This document shows positions 11,161 to 21,544 of a stretch of DNA of 64,000 nt, piece after piece. The notes under the pieces are model-generated. The model saw only the letters and a list, made by a program, of their open reading frames with translations. It was not told the DNA's origin and did no database searches. Numbering within the stretch: position 1 is the stretch's first letter; every line of letters starts with the position of its first letter. The translations under genes were made by a program, and so were the position numbers. The stretch is taken from positions 4,715,296-4,779,295 of the forward strand of contig OX637292.1 of the NCBI GenBank assembly GCA_951799445.1. Direction: 5' to 3'. This stretch comes from Pseudisothecium myosuroides. Taxonomy: Eukaryota; Streptophyta; Bryopsida; Hypnales; Lembophyllaceae.

Positions 11161-13033
11161 GAACGTGCTGTTGGACAAGGAGTGGAGGCCGATTCTGTAG
11201 GGTTCCGCCGCACTGAACCCCGGCCGAAGAAAAAGAAGGTTGTTAAAAAAAGTCCACCCCTCTGCCCCCCTCATGAGTATCTAGCGGTGCTTGCCAAGGA
11301 TGCCAGCTTACTTTCCGACATCGAAGAAAGCAAATGGGTTCCTGGTTCCCCCGAAGCTCAATTTCCAGAGGAGATCTTCTCGGACGGGGATTCCAGTTCA
11401 GAAGATGAAGCCGACCAAGCCAAACATCTGATGGCCGACCTGGGAATGTACTCTACTCTAAGTACTGAAGAGAAATTTCTTGAACGCTACCAAAAAAGTA
11501 ATTGGCACGCGCATTCTTGGCAGTTGAAGCCTCGAGAGAAGTTCTGTGGTCCTACTCCAGGGCCCACTGACTTGATTCCACAAGAGTTGCTGGACCCGGC
11601 AGGCTACTTTCTATTACTTTGGGATGACGTGATCCAGAGGAAAGTTGTCGCTGAAAGTAATTCATACGCTTGCTACGTGGACCCGAAGACCAAGAAAATG
11701 AAGGGTGGTGAAGATGGAGGGCTACCCATCTCCATTCCCAAGTTTCGCAAATTCATTGGTGTCTGTGCGTTGATGGGGGTTCGAAAGGAGCCGTCAGTGC
11801 GAGATTACTGGAGGCTACAGTGCCCAACTCTATACTTCGAGGAGGTGTCAAAGACTATCACACGAGAACGGTTTGAACACATTTGCAAGTGCCTCCACTT
11901 GACAAATAAGTCGACCTACATAACGGACAAGCGTCACCCTCTTTACAATCCGGTGGAGAAGTGCCAGTGGCTTTTGGATACCCTGTGCACGAACTATCGT
12001 GCCCATTACAATCCAAGTCCTTTCATATGTGTAGACGAATGTATGATTGTATACAATGGACGATTCTGCGGTATAAAGCAATTCATGCCCGCTAAACCGA
12101 TAACTCACGGGATCAAGCTATGGGCACTAGGATGTTCATCCACCTACTATGTCTTACGTCTTGAAGTTTACGTAGGTGCAACACTTGAACCCGGTCTAGG
12201 TCCAATCACACAAGGTTTCAAATATGGCTCTGGCGCTGGCATTGTTAGCCATCTGCTTCACGGCTAATGGACAGTTGTTGGTACACCGTGGCCACTGACA
12301 ACTTTTTTACTTCTCCCGAGCTCTATGAAGATCTACTGTTGCGGGGATTCTACAGTGTTGGCACGGTGAGGTTGGACCGGATAGGTATACCTAAATCACT
12401 ATTTATTGGGTTTGGTGAACCACTTGGCACCATCCATGTCAGAATGCATCGAGACCGGAAAATGGCTTGTGTACACTGGTCTGACTGCAAGGGAGTAAGG
12501 TTATTGAGCACTGCAATTGACCCCATCTCCCGAAGACCACAGTTGGCCAAAATTGTGGTGCTTCCATGTTCACAGTCTCTGCCCCACCTATGCAGATATT
12601 GTACAACACAAATATACGGGGAATAGACGTCCAAGACCAACTTCGCCAACCTTATTCTGCAGCACTTGCCACTCGAAAGTTGTGGCACAAAGGATTTTGG
12701 ATGGGGCTGGATTCGACTCTCACGAACGCTTATCTGTTGTACAAGATTTGTTGCAAGCGCAACGGAATGAGGCCTGTGACTCATACTGACTTCCAACTGT
12801 TGGTGGCCTTCAAGCTGATGGGACACGGCTCTTTGACTACCCGTGCTGACCGGCACGCAAACCCTTCTCGCCTACACCCTCAACCAAGCAAGCGGTGCCA
12901 CACGGAGCATCGGCCAGAACGGCGGAAGTATACTCAGTGTGGGATCCGGACGCATCACTTTTGCCCTCCGTGCAAAGTAGCCATGTGTCTGGGGGCTTGT
13001 TTCTGCGCTTACCACGACCGGCATGGTCTATAA
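11161..13033 (+). pseudogene. piggyBac transposase (DDE_Tnp_1_7), decayed
   Basis: Catalyses cut-and-paste transposition at TTAA. An acidic/basic N-terminal part precedes the catalytic domain. The RNase-H-like domain shows the three expected aspartates in three frames: PFICVDECM (about 12020), VATDNFFTSPELYEDLL (about 12290) and RGIDVQDQLRQPYS (about 12620). A cysteine/histidine-rich C-terminal zinc module (HHFCPPCKVAMCLGACF) ends the protein. Lesions: a one-base deletion with TAA at 12265-12267, just before MDSCWYTVATDNFF, and a second frameshift around 12540-12566. The protein cannot be made as it stands; a functional copy elsewhere would be needed to move the element. Confidence 0.9.
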
Positions 13034-13365
13034 CTAATGTGTGCATGATATGTATTGCAGAGGTTGTTGCATTATGGCAAATGTCAGAGTTCCATTCTAT
13101 GGTAGCTCGTTGGCGTGAGAATGGTTCTGGAAGTGGGAGTGGTGCTTGGCCACCTCAATAAGCAGAATTGTCATAGTTTTTTCCCCCTCCACTTCATATG
13201 TAAGGATCATAGGGGGGTTTATGTGGTTTGTGGTCAGTGCATCTGTAGACTGGAGTGAAGACAGAGCTTCTCTTCATGCATGAAGAATTTTCCCTTTTTT
13301 ATACGGTTCTGAACCGTGATTTCGGATGCTATTACGTTTTGTTAGCATGATTTGTGAGTAGTATA
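13034..13365 (+). other. piggyBac region after the transposase
   Basis: Non-coding on the plus strand beyond a short overlapping frame. Probable 3' UTR of the transposase. Confidence 0.4.
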
Positions 13366-13575
13366 CTAGGACTGTGCTTCAGTAGCCTTGAACTGATATT
13401 CCAAAGACTCCACATTTCTAAATGTTATAAAGATTCTCCGCATTATCATGCATTTGTGACCAGAAACGTCATGCTTGCACGTTGTTCTGAAGCTACCCGA
13501 AACCCTAACCATTCTACTGTCAGCTGAACCTCGTACGGGATGTCCCCAACATGTCGTGTACAAAACTCTCAAGTG
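13366..13575 (-). pseudogene. antisense ORF inside piggyBac, second half (split by copia)
   Basis: Minus-strand frame ending in a stop at 13366-13368, with segments LHLRVLYTTCWGHPVRGSAD and CMIMRRIFITFRNVESLEYQ. If the copia element and one copy of the 5-bp duplication are removed, this frame joins without interruption to the frame at 18815-19044 (VWERHL next to HLRVLYTT). The frame was therefore open across the insertion site before the copia insertion. No family recognised. It may be a second gene of the element, captured host sequence or a chance frame. Confidence 0.3.
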
Positions 13576-13580
13576 CAGAT

Positions 13581-13890
13581 TGTTGTGACAGAGAGATAAA
13601 AGTAACAACTAACGTGTGGTGAAGGCACAGACTGTGGTGAAGGCACAAGCTCTAAGCATAACAATCAACACAAATATAAACAAGAGAATACCTCTACCCC
13701 ACATCCGGAGAAGATGATAGTATATATATATTCAGACTAGGTGTCTAATTATACAAGGTGACTAGTAGATCGTTCTATTTTTAATCATCCATTGTTTGTC
13801 ATCCCATAGTAGCATTGGGAGTACAGTCATCTGGATAGAAGTAGTTGGGTTAATTACTATTCTAACTCTGAGTTAACTACTACTTCAACA
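13581..13890 (-). repeat. copia 3' LTR
   Basis: Starts TGTTGTGACAGAGAG and ends CTACTTCAACA on the plus strand; the element is minus-strand, so this is its 3' LTR. It has a shorter TA run (near 13720) than the other LTR. Substitutions versus the other LTR are near 13632, 13682 and 13815. Confidence 0.95.
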
Positions 13891-13899
13891 CTCCTCCTC
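13891..13899 (-). other. copia polypurine tract
   Basis: Reads GAGGAGGAG on the coding strand immediately before the 3' LTR, the expected place for plus-strand DNA priming. Confidence 0.7.
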
Positions 13900-13983
13900 G
13901 ATCAATAGTTACCTCATTAAAAACTGATCTGTGATGAAAACCTAAATTAGGAAAAATCCCACAGACAGAAAAGAGTGTAACTT

Positions 13984-14385
13984 CTACTGAGGAACTATCT
14001 CATGCAACAAACGCATGCCGGCCTCTTGTACTAATCTCCTATGAGTATAGGCTGGAAGAGCTTTGGTCAACATGTCCGCAATGTTGTGTGCTGATTCTAT
14101 CTTCTTGACTTCTATTTGCCCGGATTGAATGAGATCTTGAGTGAACCCTAATATATGTGGAGGAATGTGTTTGGTGCGGTCAGTTTTGATAAAACCAGAT
14201 GCCACTTGAGCTACACATGCAGCGTTGTCTTCAAAGATGATAATCGGCTTGAAGTCTCGAGTAATCTCGCACTGCTCCATGATGATCTTGTTCATGTTCC
14301 TCAACCATACTGCTTCCCGGGTTGCCTCATGGAAAGCAATAAGTTCAGAGTGATTCGAGGAAGTAGCAGTAACTATTTGCTTCAC
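13984..14385 (-). pseudogene. copia RNase H segment
   Basis: C-terminal RNase H of the pol polyprotein: TATSSNHSELIAFHEATREA, IFEDNAACVAQVASG, RTKHIPPHIL and IADMLTKALP are standard copia RNase H motifs. It ends in HEIVPQ and a stop shortly before the 3' LTR. It lies one base out of frame with the reverse transcriptase because of an extra T in the TTTT run near 14397. Confidence 0.9.
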
Positions 14386-15643
14386 TGACTTCCACGAAAA
14401 TTGGGGAGTTATTCTTCAAAAATATGTATCCAGTTTGTGATTTCCCAGTACTCTCATCGGATTTGAATCCCGCATCAGCATAACCTGTGATATCTGAGGT
14501 CTTCTCTTTGGTATAACAAAGTCCCAAGTCTTCTGTCCCCCGGAGGTATCGGAACAAATGTTTAACACCATTCCAATGACGAGCTGCCGGTCTTTGGCTA
14601 TGACGAGCTAAGACACTTGTAGCAAAAGAAATGTCAGGCCTAGTATATGTAGACAAGTAGTTGAGAGCTCCTACTGCTGCGAGGTACCGGGTTTTGTCAG
14701 GAAACTCCTCCTCCTCCTCCTCGCAAGGACAGTAGGGGTCATCCAGAGTTCGACTTCGTCCCATCATGGGAGCGGAAAGAGGACTAGCTTGGTGCATCTG
14801 AAATTTCTTGAGAAGTCTTTGGGTATAAGCAGTTTGATGGAGAAAAATACTACCATCTGGTAAATGAGTCACCTCAAGGCCAAGACAAAAGGAAGTCTGG
14901 CCTAACAGCTTCATCTCAAATTGAGTGGTTAGGAGACTCACAGCATGACTACATGTAGATGGAATGCCTACTAGATTGAGGTCATCTACATAGACAGCAA
15001 TTACTACAAAGCCTGTGTCATTTTTAAGTGTAAAGATGCAAGGTAGGGATGGATCATGTTTGAACTTATGGTAGAGTAAGAAGTCCCGAAGGTGCTTGTA
15101 CCACATTCTACCTGCTTGTTTAAGGCCATAAAGAGCTTTTTGAACTTTCAAACCAGAATAGGACCTCGGATTGTCATCCGATGGGGTATTGTCAAGAAAA
15201 TCAGGTGGTGGTTTGATATAGATGGTAGCATCTAGAGAACCATGGAGGTAGGCTGTAACAATATCTAGCAAATGGGTTTCTAATCCAAGTTGAATAGCCA
15301 TCGCGAGCAAATATCTAAATGTCGCGGAATCCATAACAGGAGAATACGTAAAATTATAATCAATACCGGGGCGTTGGGTAAAACCTTGAGCAACTAATCG
15401 GACTTTGTAACGAACAACTTGACCCTGGGCATTTTGTTTCTTAGTGAAGATAAGCTTGTGCCCAACTGGCTTGGTGGCCAAGTTGGTCACAAGTGGACCA
15501 AAGACTTGATGCTTTCGCAAAGATGCATACTCATGCTGAATGGCTTCAGACCATTGGGGCCAATCTGGGCTGGTCTTGGCTGCCTCCAATGTGAGGGGAT
15601 CAGAGGATGAAGTAATCAAGCTAGTAACAAAAGACATGATCAA
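14345..15643 (-). pseudogene. copia reverse transcriptase segment
   Basis: Reverse transcriptase of copia type. Motifs in order: WSEAIQHEYASLRKHQVF, KARLVAQGF-like KVRLVAQGFTQRPGID, the first catalytic Asp in LLDIVTAYLHGSL, YGLKQAGRMWYKHL and the catalytic YVDD box (VYVDDLNLVG). It is in the same frame as the integrase segment; only a TAA at 15734-15736 separates them, and the bases between are open and coding-like. The frame is lost just before RNase H. Confidence 0.93.
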
Positions 15644-15733
15644 AAGAGCTTCGCCTGGTGAGCAAGGTAAAGGATCAGATTGGTCAAAGAAAGTGAAAAT
15701 TTCTCCATGGTGGCTGGACCTAGGCTTCTTGGC

Positions 15734-17497
15734 TTAGGGAAGTAAAGAAGAGATGGTGTCTCTATGAGGTAATATGCTAAGGGAGGGTTGACCTACCCCA
15801 GGAAGGGGATTCCTGGTAATGCAATTGGAGTCACTGAATCCATCAGGGAGCTTGTCAGCTAAAGCCTTGAGCTCAAGCAATTTCTGGACCTCGGAATCCG
15901 CAAGGCCAGTACGTGGATCAGGATTCATTGTGAATGTCTCCGGAGCAGAAAATATAAGAGATGAGGTAGGACCAACTGAGGTGAGAGAAGGAAAGACACG
16001 CTCAACAAATTGACAATTCTGGAACCGAGCCTTATGCAAAGTTCCGGTTTTGGGAGAGACATATCTAATAATACTGGGCGAGTCAAATCCAACATAAATA
16101 CCTTCCTGGCGATGTGGCCCTATTGTTTTACGTTCAGGTTCAAGGACAGGCACCCAAACTTGGCAACCAAAATTTTTGAAATGAGAGACATCTGGAGGGC
16201 ATCCGGTCAGAATCTCTAAAGGTGAATGCTCGTTAAGCAAGGTGGGGCGGTACCTCAGCAGGGTTGCTGCATGGAGTACCGCGTGTGACCAGAAAGAGGA
16301 AGGGAGTTTAGCATGGAGTAATAAGGGGCGGCTGATAAGCTGGATCTTCTTGATGAAGGCTTCAGCCAGCCCATTTTGGGCATGCTCATACGAGACAGCG
16401 TATGTGAGTGAGATACCTGTTGCTACACAATAGTCCTCAAACTTTTGTGACCTAAACTCCTTAGCATTGTCCATACGAAGAGTTTTGACTGGGTAGTCTG
16501 GAAAATGGGTTCTAAATTTCAGCAGGGATGCTAGGACTTTAATAAAAGCTATGTTTCGAGTACTTAGTAAAGAAACTTCAAAATGAACCCCAACAGCATC
16601 AACTAGAATTAAGAAATACCTGAAGGGTCCTGATGCAGGAGTGATGGGGCTACAGATGTCACCTTGAAGTCGTTGGAGCGGAGGTGGAAGCTCACTTGGC
16701 AGCTTCCAACGTGAAGGCTTCAAAATCAGCTTTCCTTGGGCACAGGCATCACACGCTCCAACCTTGTTTGCATCGTTGGTACAAACCTCATGTCTCGTAA
16801 GCAGGGGTAACATCCTCCTGAACATTGTAGCTCCTGGGTGACCCATGCGTCCATGCCACAAACTGGTCTTACTTGGAGCAATCACTGAGTATGAAGAGCT
16901 TCCACTAGGTGGAACAGTTTTACGTCCGCTAGGCAGACAGGAGATTACAAGCTCATACAGGCCACTTGCTCCGCATTGTGCGGTGACAAGGCAAATTTGC
17001 TCTTGCCAAAGGTCAAGTGTCTCCTTACCGTCCTTGATCGAGGTCAGGACATGAATACCATTTGCCCGGAGGTTTCGAAAGCTGATCAGGCTTCGATTAG
17101 CCTCCGGCGCATACATGGCATGGTCACAAATGAGGGTGGCGCCTCCAGGCAGTGTGACACATGTCTGGCCCTCACGGAACTTTAAAGTCCGTCTTCCAGC
17201 TACTGTGCTCAGTTCACAGGTCTGCCAGGCTTCAGAACCATGTCTCGAAAATTCAAAGTACTTTGGATCCCTAAGGATCGTGTGAGTGGATCCACTATCA
17301 ATCAGGACTATGTCCTCATCTACCTCTGACTTGCTAGATGTGTTATAAACTGACGTGATCGTCATGTAGTTTTCGGGGTCAGTTCCATCTAGAGATGGAG
17401 CATCTAGGGAGTGAGACTCTCTCTGACCCTTCCTAAGCTGTTGTAGCTCCTTGTACATCTCAACAATATACTCACCGGCCCTACAACTTTGTGACAC
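15734..17497 (-). pseudogene. copia protease-integrase segment
   Basis: Protease active site as IVLIDSGSTHTIL. GAG-pre-integrase zinc motif around LWHGRMGHPGAT and CDACAQGK. Integrase core with DDE residues visible in LQGDICSP, LRMDNAKEFRS and NGLAEAFIKK. Upstream is a third CCHC knuckle, CQKCGRPGHVSQSC, in the same frame as gag, so gag-pol was originally one reading frame. It ends prematurely at TAA 15734-15736, consistent with CAA to TAA. Confidence 0.93.
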
Positions 17498-17533
17498 ATG
17501 GCCTGGTCGACCACACTTTTGACATTTACCGGT

Positions 17534-18409
17534 TCAACAATCCTTAGATGCATGACCAAAACGACCACACTTGCTACATTCGGTGGACCGACAATTTCGT
17601 TGCAAGTGACCAGAGCGTCCACACTTGTGGCAATTGCGAGATTCTAACCTAGATTGGAAGCTAGAAGAGTTGTGATCAGATGACTTATCATTTGATTTTG
17701 GGGGGTATGGTCGGTTGGGCTGTTGTTGCTTCAACTTCTGGTTGCCCCGTGGTCTCCTAGTCGGTAGCTCCGTGGTGTTCACCTCCCTGGCCGGTTTGCG
17801 TTCTTCATTCTTCAAGAGCACATGTTGTTCCTTTTCGGCTAGTAGCAAGTAGGACATTAGTTCCGAGTGTGTTGTAAACCTCATGTTGCGATATTGTTGA
17901 GCTAACAAGGCAGAAGCAGAGGGAAAAGTTTGGAGAGTCTTATCAATTAGCTCCCGTTCGGTGACAGTCTCCCCACACATGCACAGTTGAGCAACTATTC
18001 GGTGCAGCTCGGCATTGAAGGAAACCAAGCTGGTGAAATCCAAGACTCGAAGCGCCACCCAATCGTTGCGTGCTTGCGGGAGAAAAATAGTTTTCTCATG
18101 TTGGAACCTGGCTGTGAGCTGCTTCCATAGTTCTGCCGGATCATCAACCTGGATGTATTGCTCCTGGAGTGCAGTGTCCAAGTGTCTTCGGAGAAGAACC
18201 AACGCCCAACTTTTTGTTGCAGTTGATACGCCCTCCGGTATTGGAGAAATCAAGGCGCCTTCCCACCCCTCCGCAGTCATGTGTGTCTTGGCATCGATGT
18301 TCCACCTCATATAGTTGTTGCCGTCAGCCTCCAATGGTCCAAATAGCAACGGTTGCAAGCGTGGAGCCTTCTTCTTCTCTGGCGGACTCTTCGAGGTTGA
18401 TGCAGCCAT
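17534..18409 (-). pseudogene. copia gag segment
   Basis: Capsid-type UBN2/gag domain (FGPLEADGNNYMRWNIDAK, LTARFQHEKT) followed by zinc knuckles CHKCGRSGHLQRNC and CSKCGRFGHASKDC. Start ATG near the 5' LTR at 18409. The frame ends in TGA (17534-17536) between the second and third knuckles. A single C-to-T change from CGA would give this, so I read it as a mutation. Programmed readthrough is possible but there is no flanking readthrough signal I recognise. Confidence 0.9.
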
Positions 18410-18480
18410 GGTCTTACAAGTCTAATTGCAAAAACAAAAGAAAGGGCAAAAGGCAATTTAACTCAGAGGAAAAGAGACTA

Positions 18481-18498
18481 GCTATCGTGCTGATAACG
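18481..18498 (-). other. copia primer-binding-site region
   Basis: On the coding strand the 5' LTR is followed immediately by CGTTATCAGCACGATAGC. The position is right for the tRNA primer site and TATCAG matches the core of initiator-Met tRNA complements. I cannot confirm the exact tRNA. Confidence 0.5.
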
Positions 18499-18814
18499 TG
18501 TTGTGACAGAGAGATAAAAGTAACAACTAACGTGTGGTGAAGGCACAGATTGTGGTGAAGGCACAAGCTCTAAGCATAACAATCAACACAAATATAAAGA
18601 AGAGAATACCTCTACCCCACATCCGGAGAAGATGATAGTATATATATATATATATTCAGACTAGGTGTCTAATTATACAAGGTGACTAGTAGATCGTTCT
18701 ATTTTTAATCATCCATTGTTTGTCATCCCATAGTAGCACTGGGAGTACAGTCATCTGGATAGAAGTAGTTGGGTTAATTACTATTCTAACTCTGAGTTAA
18801 CTACTACTTCAACA
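18499..18814 (-). repeat. copia 5' LTR
   Basis: Upstream LTR of the minus-strand element, TGTTGTGACAG to CAACA, followed by the CAGAT duplication. About 99% identical to 13581-13890; it has six more bases in the TA run near 18645. Confidence 0.95.
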
Positions 18815-19044
18815 CAGATGACGCTCCCAGACCTCGTTTTCATTGGATTGGAAAACCCCACATCTGTTACTAAGATGACTTCTGTTATCTCCCCTTGATA
18901 GAAAGAAGCCTGCCATATCAGCCGGTAGAAGGGAAAGAGGTAGCTCCGGAAAAGATTTGCTCGCATCGTATCCCTGCATGCTGTCTCCCGTATATTTTGC
19001 ATTGTCCACCCATTCCGGGAAGTGGTTGGGCTAAGAGTGGAGGC
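18815..19044 (-). pseudogene. antisense ORF inside piggyBac, first half (split by copia)
   Basis: Minus-strand open frame FPEWVDNAKYTGDSMQGYD, then LPADMAGFFLSRGDNRSH and NENEVWERHL. It stops being open upstream at a TAG that overlaps a possible splice acceptor (TCTTAG before CCCAACC). It continues into 13366-13575 once the copia insertion is subtracted. No family recognised. Confidence 0.3.
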
Positions 19045-19177
19045 ACCGAAATTATTCTCTTTTCTCCAACAACTCACCGTACCTGATTTGTAGAGGGGCA
19101 GCTAAATTGTCTGTATTCATGAAAACTTGACCGTATGTGTTGTGTATAAAATTGGACATGCAAGCAATCGGGCAGGG

Positions 19178-19483
19178 CTAGAAGGCAGCAGGAGCTTCCG
19201 CTATTCTCGGCATCTGTTTTGTTGGATTCACAACTTCAACGTGTTCAAACTTGTTGTTGATCTCGCATCCTAAATCAATGAAGTGTCGCAGCCAAAAGGT
19301 TCTGAAGTGCACCGTATGTAGGTAGCCCTGTTTCACTGGGTGAATTTGTACGATGCTGCAAACAGTGCCGATTGTCTCCGATGTGTCCAAAAATTCAGGT
19401 GGTAAATGCAGATCACAAAGGTAACTCCACTTTGAGCGGTTGGATTCACTAAAAGGCCTTATTTTATTAGTCCACGGCTTCAT
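19178..19483 (-). other. further antisense ORF near the piggyBac right end
   Basis: A ~101-residue minus-strand frame starting MKPWTNKIRPFSESNRSKW and including LPPEFLDTSETIGTVCSIV. Amino-acid composition looks protein-like and the frame lies upstream of the antisense frame at 18815-19044. It could be an earlier exon of the same unit, but I found no convincing donor/acceptor pair. No homology recognised. Confidence 0.25.
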
Positions 19484-19526
19484 TACTGTAGACGCCTTGG
19501 AAAACGCAGGAATATGAAATAATGCT

Positions 19527-19541
19527 CTAGACAGTAAAGGG
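19527..19541 (-). repeat. piggyBac right terminal inverted repeat
   Basis: CTAGACAGTAAAGGG followed directly by TTAA. Exact inverted partner of 8581-8595. Confidence 0.92.
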
Positions 19542-19690
19542 TTAACACTAGGTAAGAACATACCTTTATCCATCAAATTTCACGATGCTAAACCTCTAAC
19601 CCCAAACCCTAAACAAGTCAAACAAATTGGTAATCTGAAAACCAGAAACACAAAAAAACTTATATATTCTAGAAATCTCGCAACATGAAA

Positions 19691-19810
19691 ATACCATTAC
19701 TGCCACCCTTCTCAATTCCGCCCTCAAGTACGTGTGCTGTACATTTACCCTCTGAAATGTCCCCATGAGTACATGAGGGTGGAATTGAGAAGGGTGGCGG
19801 TAGTAGGTAG
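19691..19810. repeat. ~120-bp hairpin with ~40-bp arms
   Basis: The left arm (TGCCACCCTTCTCAATTCCG, about 19692-19732) pairs with the right arm (about 19767-19808) with only a few mismatches; the loop is ~34 bases. It lies just outside the piggyBac element. It could be a tiny MITE or a hairpin-RNA locus. Confidence 0.75.
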
Positions 19811-20175
19811 GTTCACCTACTGGAATCCGAGCATGTAAGAAAATCCAGTTGTGCGACAGGTCGATCACCTCAGGAGCCACAACGTCAGCTTCCTTCAGTT
19901 TCACGGACCTCTGAAGTCATCTGCCGGTCGATCGGATCTGTCGGCGATTCTGTTGCAGAATGTGTCCTGACTGAAATTTGAAGTCGACTTCAGATGGGAG
20001 ACGACGAAGTTGTCATTCACATCTTTCTGTCAGCAGCCAAGGACCTGCACTTCGACAATCGACACCCGCCATCTGAAGTTGTTGTGCAGACAAAGGGCGG
20101 CAGACTCTACAACGTCTTGTCCTTCTCCTGACTTTCTGTGGTTCATTCTTTTCTAATTAGATAAGGTATGTACAG
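19811..20175. other. intergenic, no gene recognised
   Basis: Moderate GC with short frames only. Confidence 0.35.
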
Positions 20176-20467
20176 TAAGGTAGTCTGTCCTGAAAACGAC
20201 CACTTAAGAGCTGATTGTCTTTTAGGAGAAGCTAAACTCCTTGAAACAATTTTCAGGAAATTTCTGTAGGAAGAAAAATGGAATTGGCATTTAACGCAAG
20301 TTGTTTCATATTTTTTGGACCTTGGTGGAATTAGTTACGAATATTTGAAGTTGAAATGCAATAGCGACCACCAATAGCGACCACCTTTTGAAATGTTTAT
20401 TGTCGATACATTGAAGAAAGCAAAATATACCTTTGTGTCATGGTTGCTTTTAGAGTACACTACCTTA
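20176..20467. mobile_element. MITE family B, copy 1
   Basis: ~290 bp. Ends TAAGGTAGT and ACTACCTTA are inverted. Interior landmarks AGCTAAACTCCTTGAAACAA, AAATGGAATTGGCAT and GGAATTAGTTACGAAT recur in order at 37421-37700 and, reversed, at 55395-55725. TA at both ends suggests a TA target site. No coding capacity. Confidence 0.8.
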
Positions 20468-21540
20468 TATTCATTATGGACTCTTTGGTCACTGTATAGA
20501 TTGAACGATTTTACAATTATTTTGTTGTACAACTTCTCATTGTTGTCTCCAGGGGGGACTATTCTTCTCATTTTGGATTCTATTGTGGTTTAGAATTGCC
20601 ATTGTCACCATGTAGGGTCCAAATTGGATAGGGGACCATTTTGGATACCAATATACATCCCACAATCCTAGAACATGTGCATTGAGGTATGGAACAAAAA
20701 TTCTAGGCCTTCAAAACTCACATTCTTGCTTTGTCTTCAAGATCTCCTTCCTACTATACTAATTTGTCTAATTAGGATATATTATGAAATGAACTTATAT
20801 ATGGTCATAACTTTTACAAAGGAAGAATATTTTTACTCCATTATATGTGTACAAGTGCTATTCATATTGAAAATTTTCACAGATTTCTTGGGTAAAACTA
20901 ATCCTCTCTTGCAAAAAATTATAATCATATGCAAGTTCACCTATAACTTGCACCAATAGGACAAATCAATGTAGTGAAACATGCACAAACAATGAAATTT
21001 AGTTTTTCCACACACATTGATTTGAAAATGCTATAAAATTTTACGCTTGATGAAGATTTCTAAGATTTCTACATTGAGAACATCCAATGGTATGTAAACC
21101 CGGAACACTTGTAGAGTACTATGTGTCCAAAACAAGAAATGTGGAAGTTGTCCAATGATATGTAAACACCTTCCGAATATTCAAGAATGTGATACCAGAC
21201 TGAATGTAATAATTAAACAATGAAAAACAAAACAAAAACTCAACACATTCCGAACGTTGAAATAATTTATTCAACTTGAGGCAATTCGAGACACAGTCGT
21301 GGCAACACAATCCCATGTCAAAAAAATGGAAAAACATCGTCAGTCAGCCTGCCTTACAGACTCACGAAAGAATAGAAAGCTAGATGAAAGCTAAAAAGTG
21401 CATTGACTACAGCCATCCGAGACAAAGGAGGATCTAGTATTGATGTCAAACTTGTACGAGGTTATTCGAACTCTGATACAAGGAGGCTAAAATGGAAATA
21501 ATACAAGGACTTTCATGGATTCCAAGTCCGCCGTTTTCCT
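20468..21540. other. AT-rich intergenic and 3' flank of the LONGIFOLIA-like gene
   Basis: No gene in 20468-21200. From about 21250 it is probably the 3' UTR of the minus-strand gene ending at 21545. A reversed AATAAA (TTTATT, about 21266) is a candidate polyadenylation signal. Confidence 0.4.
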
Positions 21541-21544
21541 AAAG

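Larger units (their letters stand above)
13581..18814 (-). mobile_element. Ty1/copia LTR retrotransposon nested in piggyBac
   Basis: 5,234 bp, flanked by the 5-bp duplication CAGAT (13576-13580 and 18815-18819). LTRs of 310 and 316 bp start TGTTGTGACAG and end CAACA. The minus-strand order is gag, protease, integrase, reverse transcriptase, RNase H, which defines Ty1/copia. The LTRs differ at about three substitutions and one TA-repeat length change, so insertion was recent. Even so, three lesions break gag-pol: TGA at 17534-17536, TAA at 15734-15736 and a one-base frameshift near 14390. Confidence 0.96.
8581..19541 (+). mobile_element. piggyBac element, full length between TTAA duplications, with nested copia
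   Basis: Flanked by TTAA at 8577-8580 and 19542-19545, the target site diagnostic of piggyBac. Both ends carry the same 15-bp inverted repeat CCCTTTACTGTCTAG. Inside is a plus-strand DDE_Tnp_1_7 transposase with all three catalytic aspartates recognisable, though broken by stops and frameshifts. The total is 10,961 bp, of which 5,239 bp is the nested copia element plus its duplicated 5 bp, leaving about 5.7 kb of original element. That is longer than the classic 2.5 kb insect element because of a long N-terminal coding extension and ~1.2 kb after the transposase. Confidence 0.93.

Noticed and set aside
13801..13890. A second nested insertion at the LTR/internal junction
   Set aside because: The sequence is the LTR end itself; the matching right LTR shows the same bases.
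17534..17536. Programmed gag-pol readthrough at TGA in the copia element
   Set aside because: The context shows no known readthrough signal, and two other lesions in the same element make simple decay more likely.
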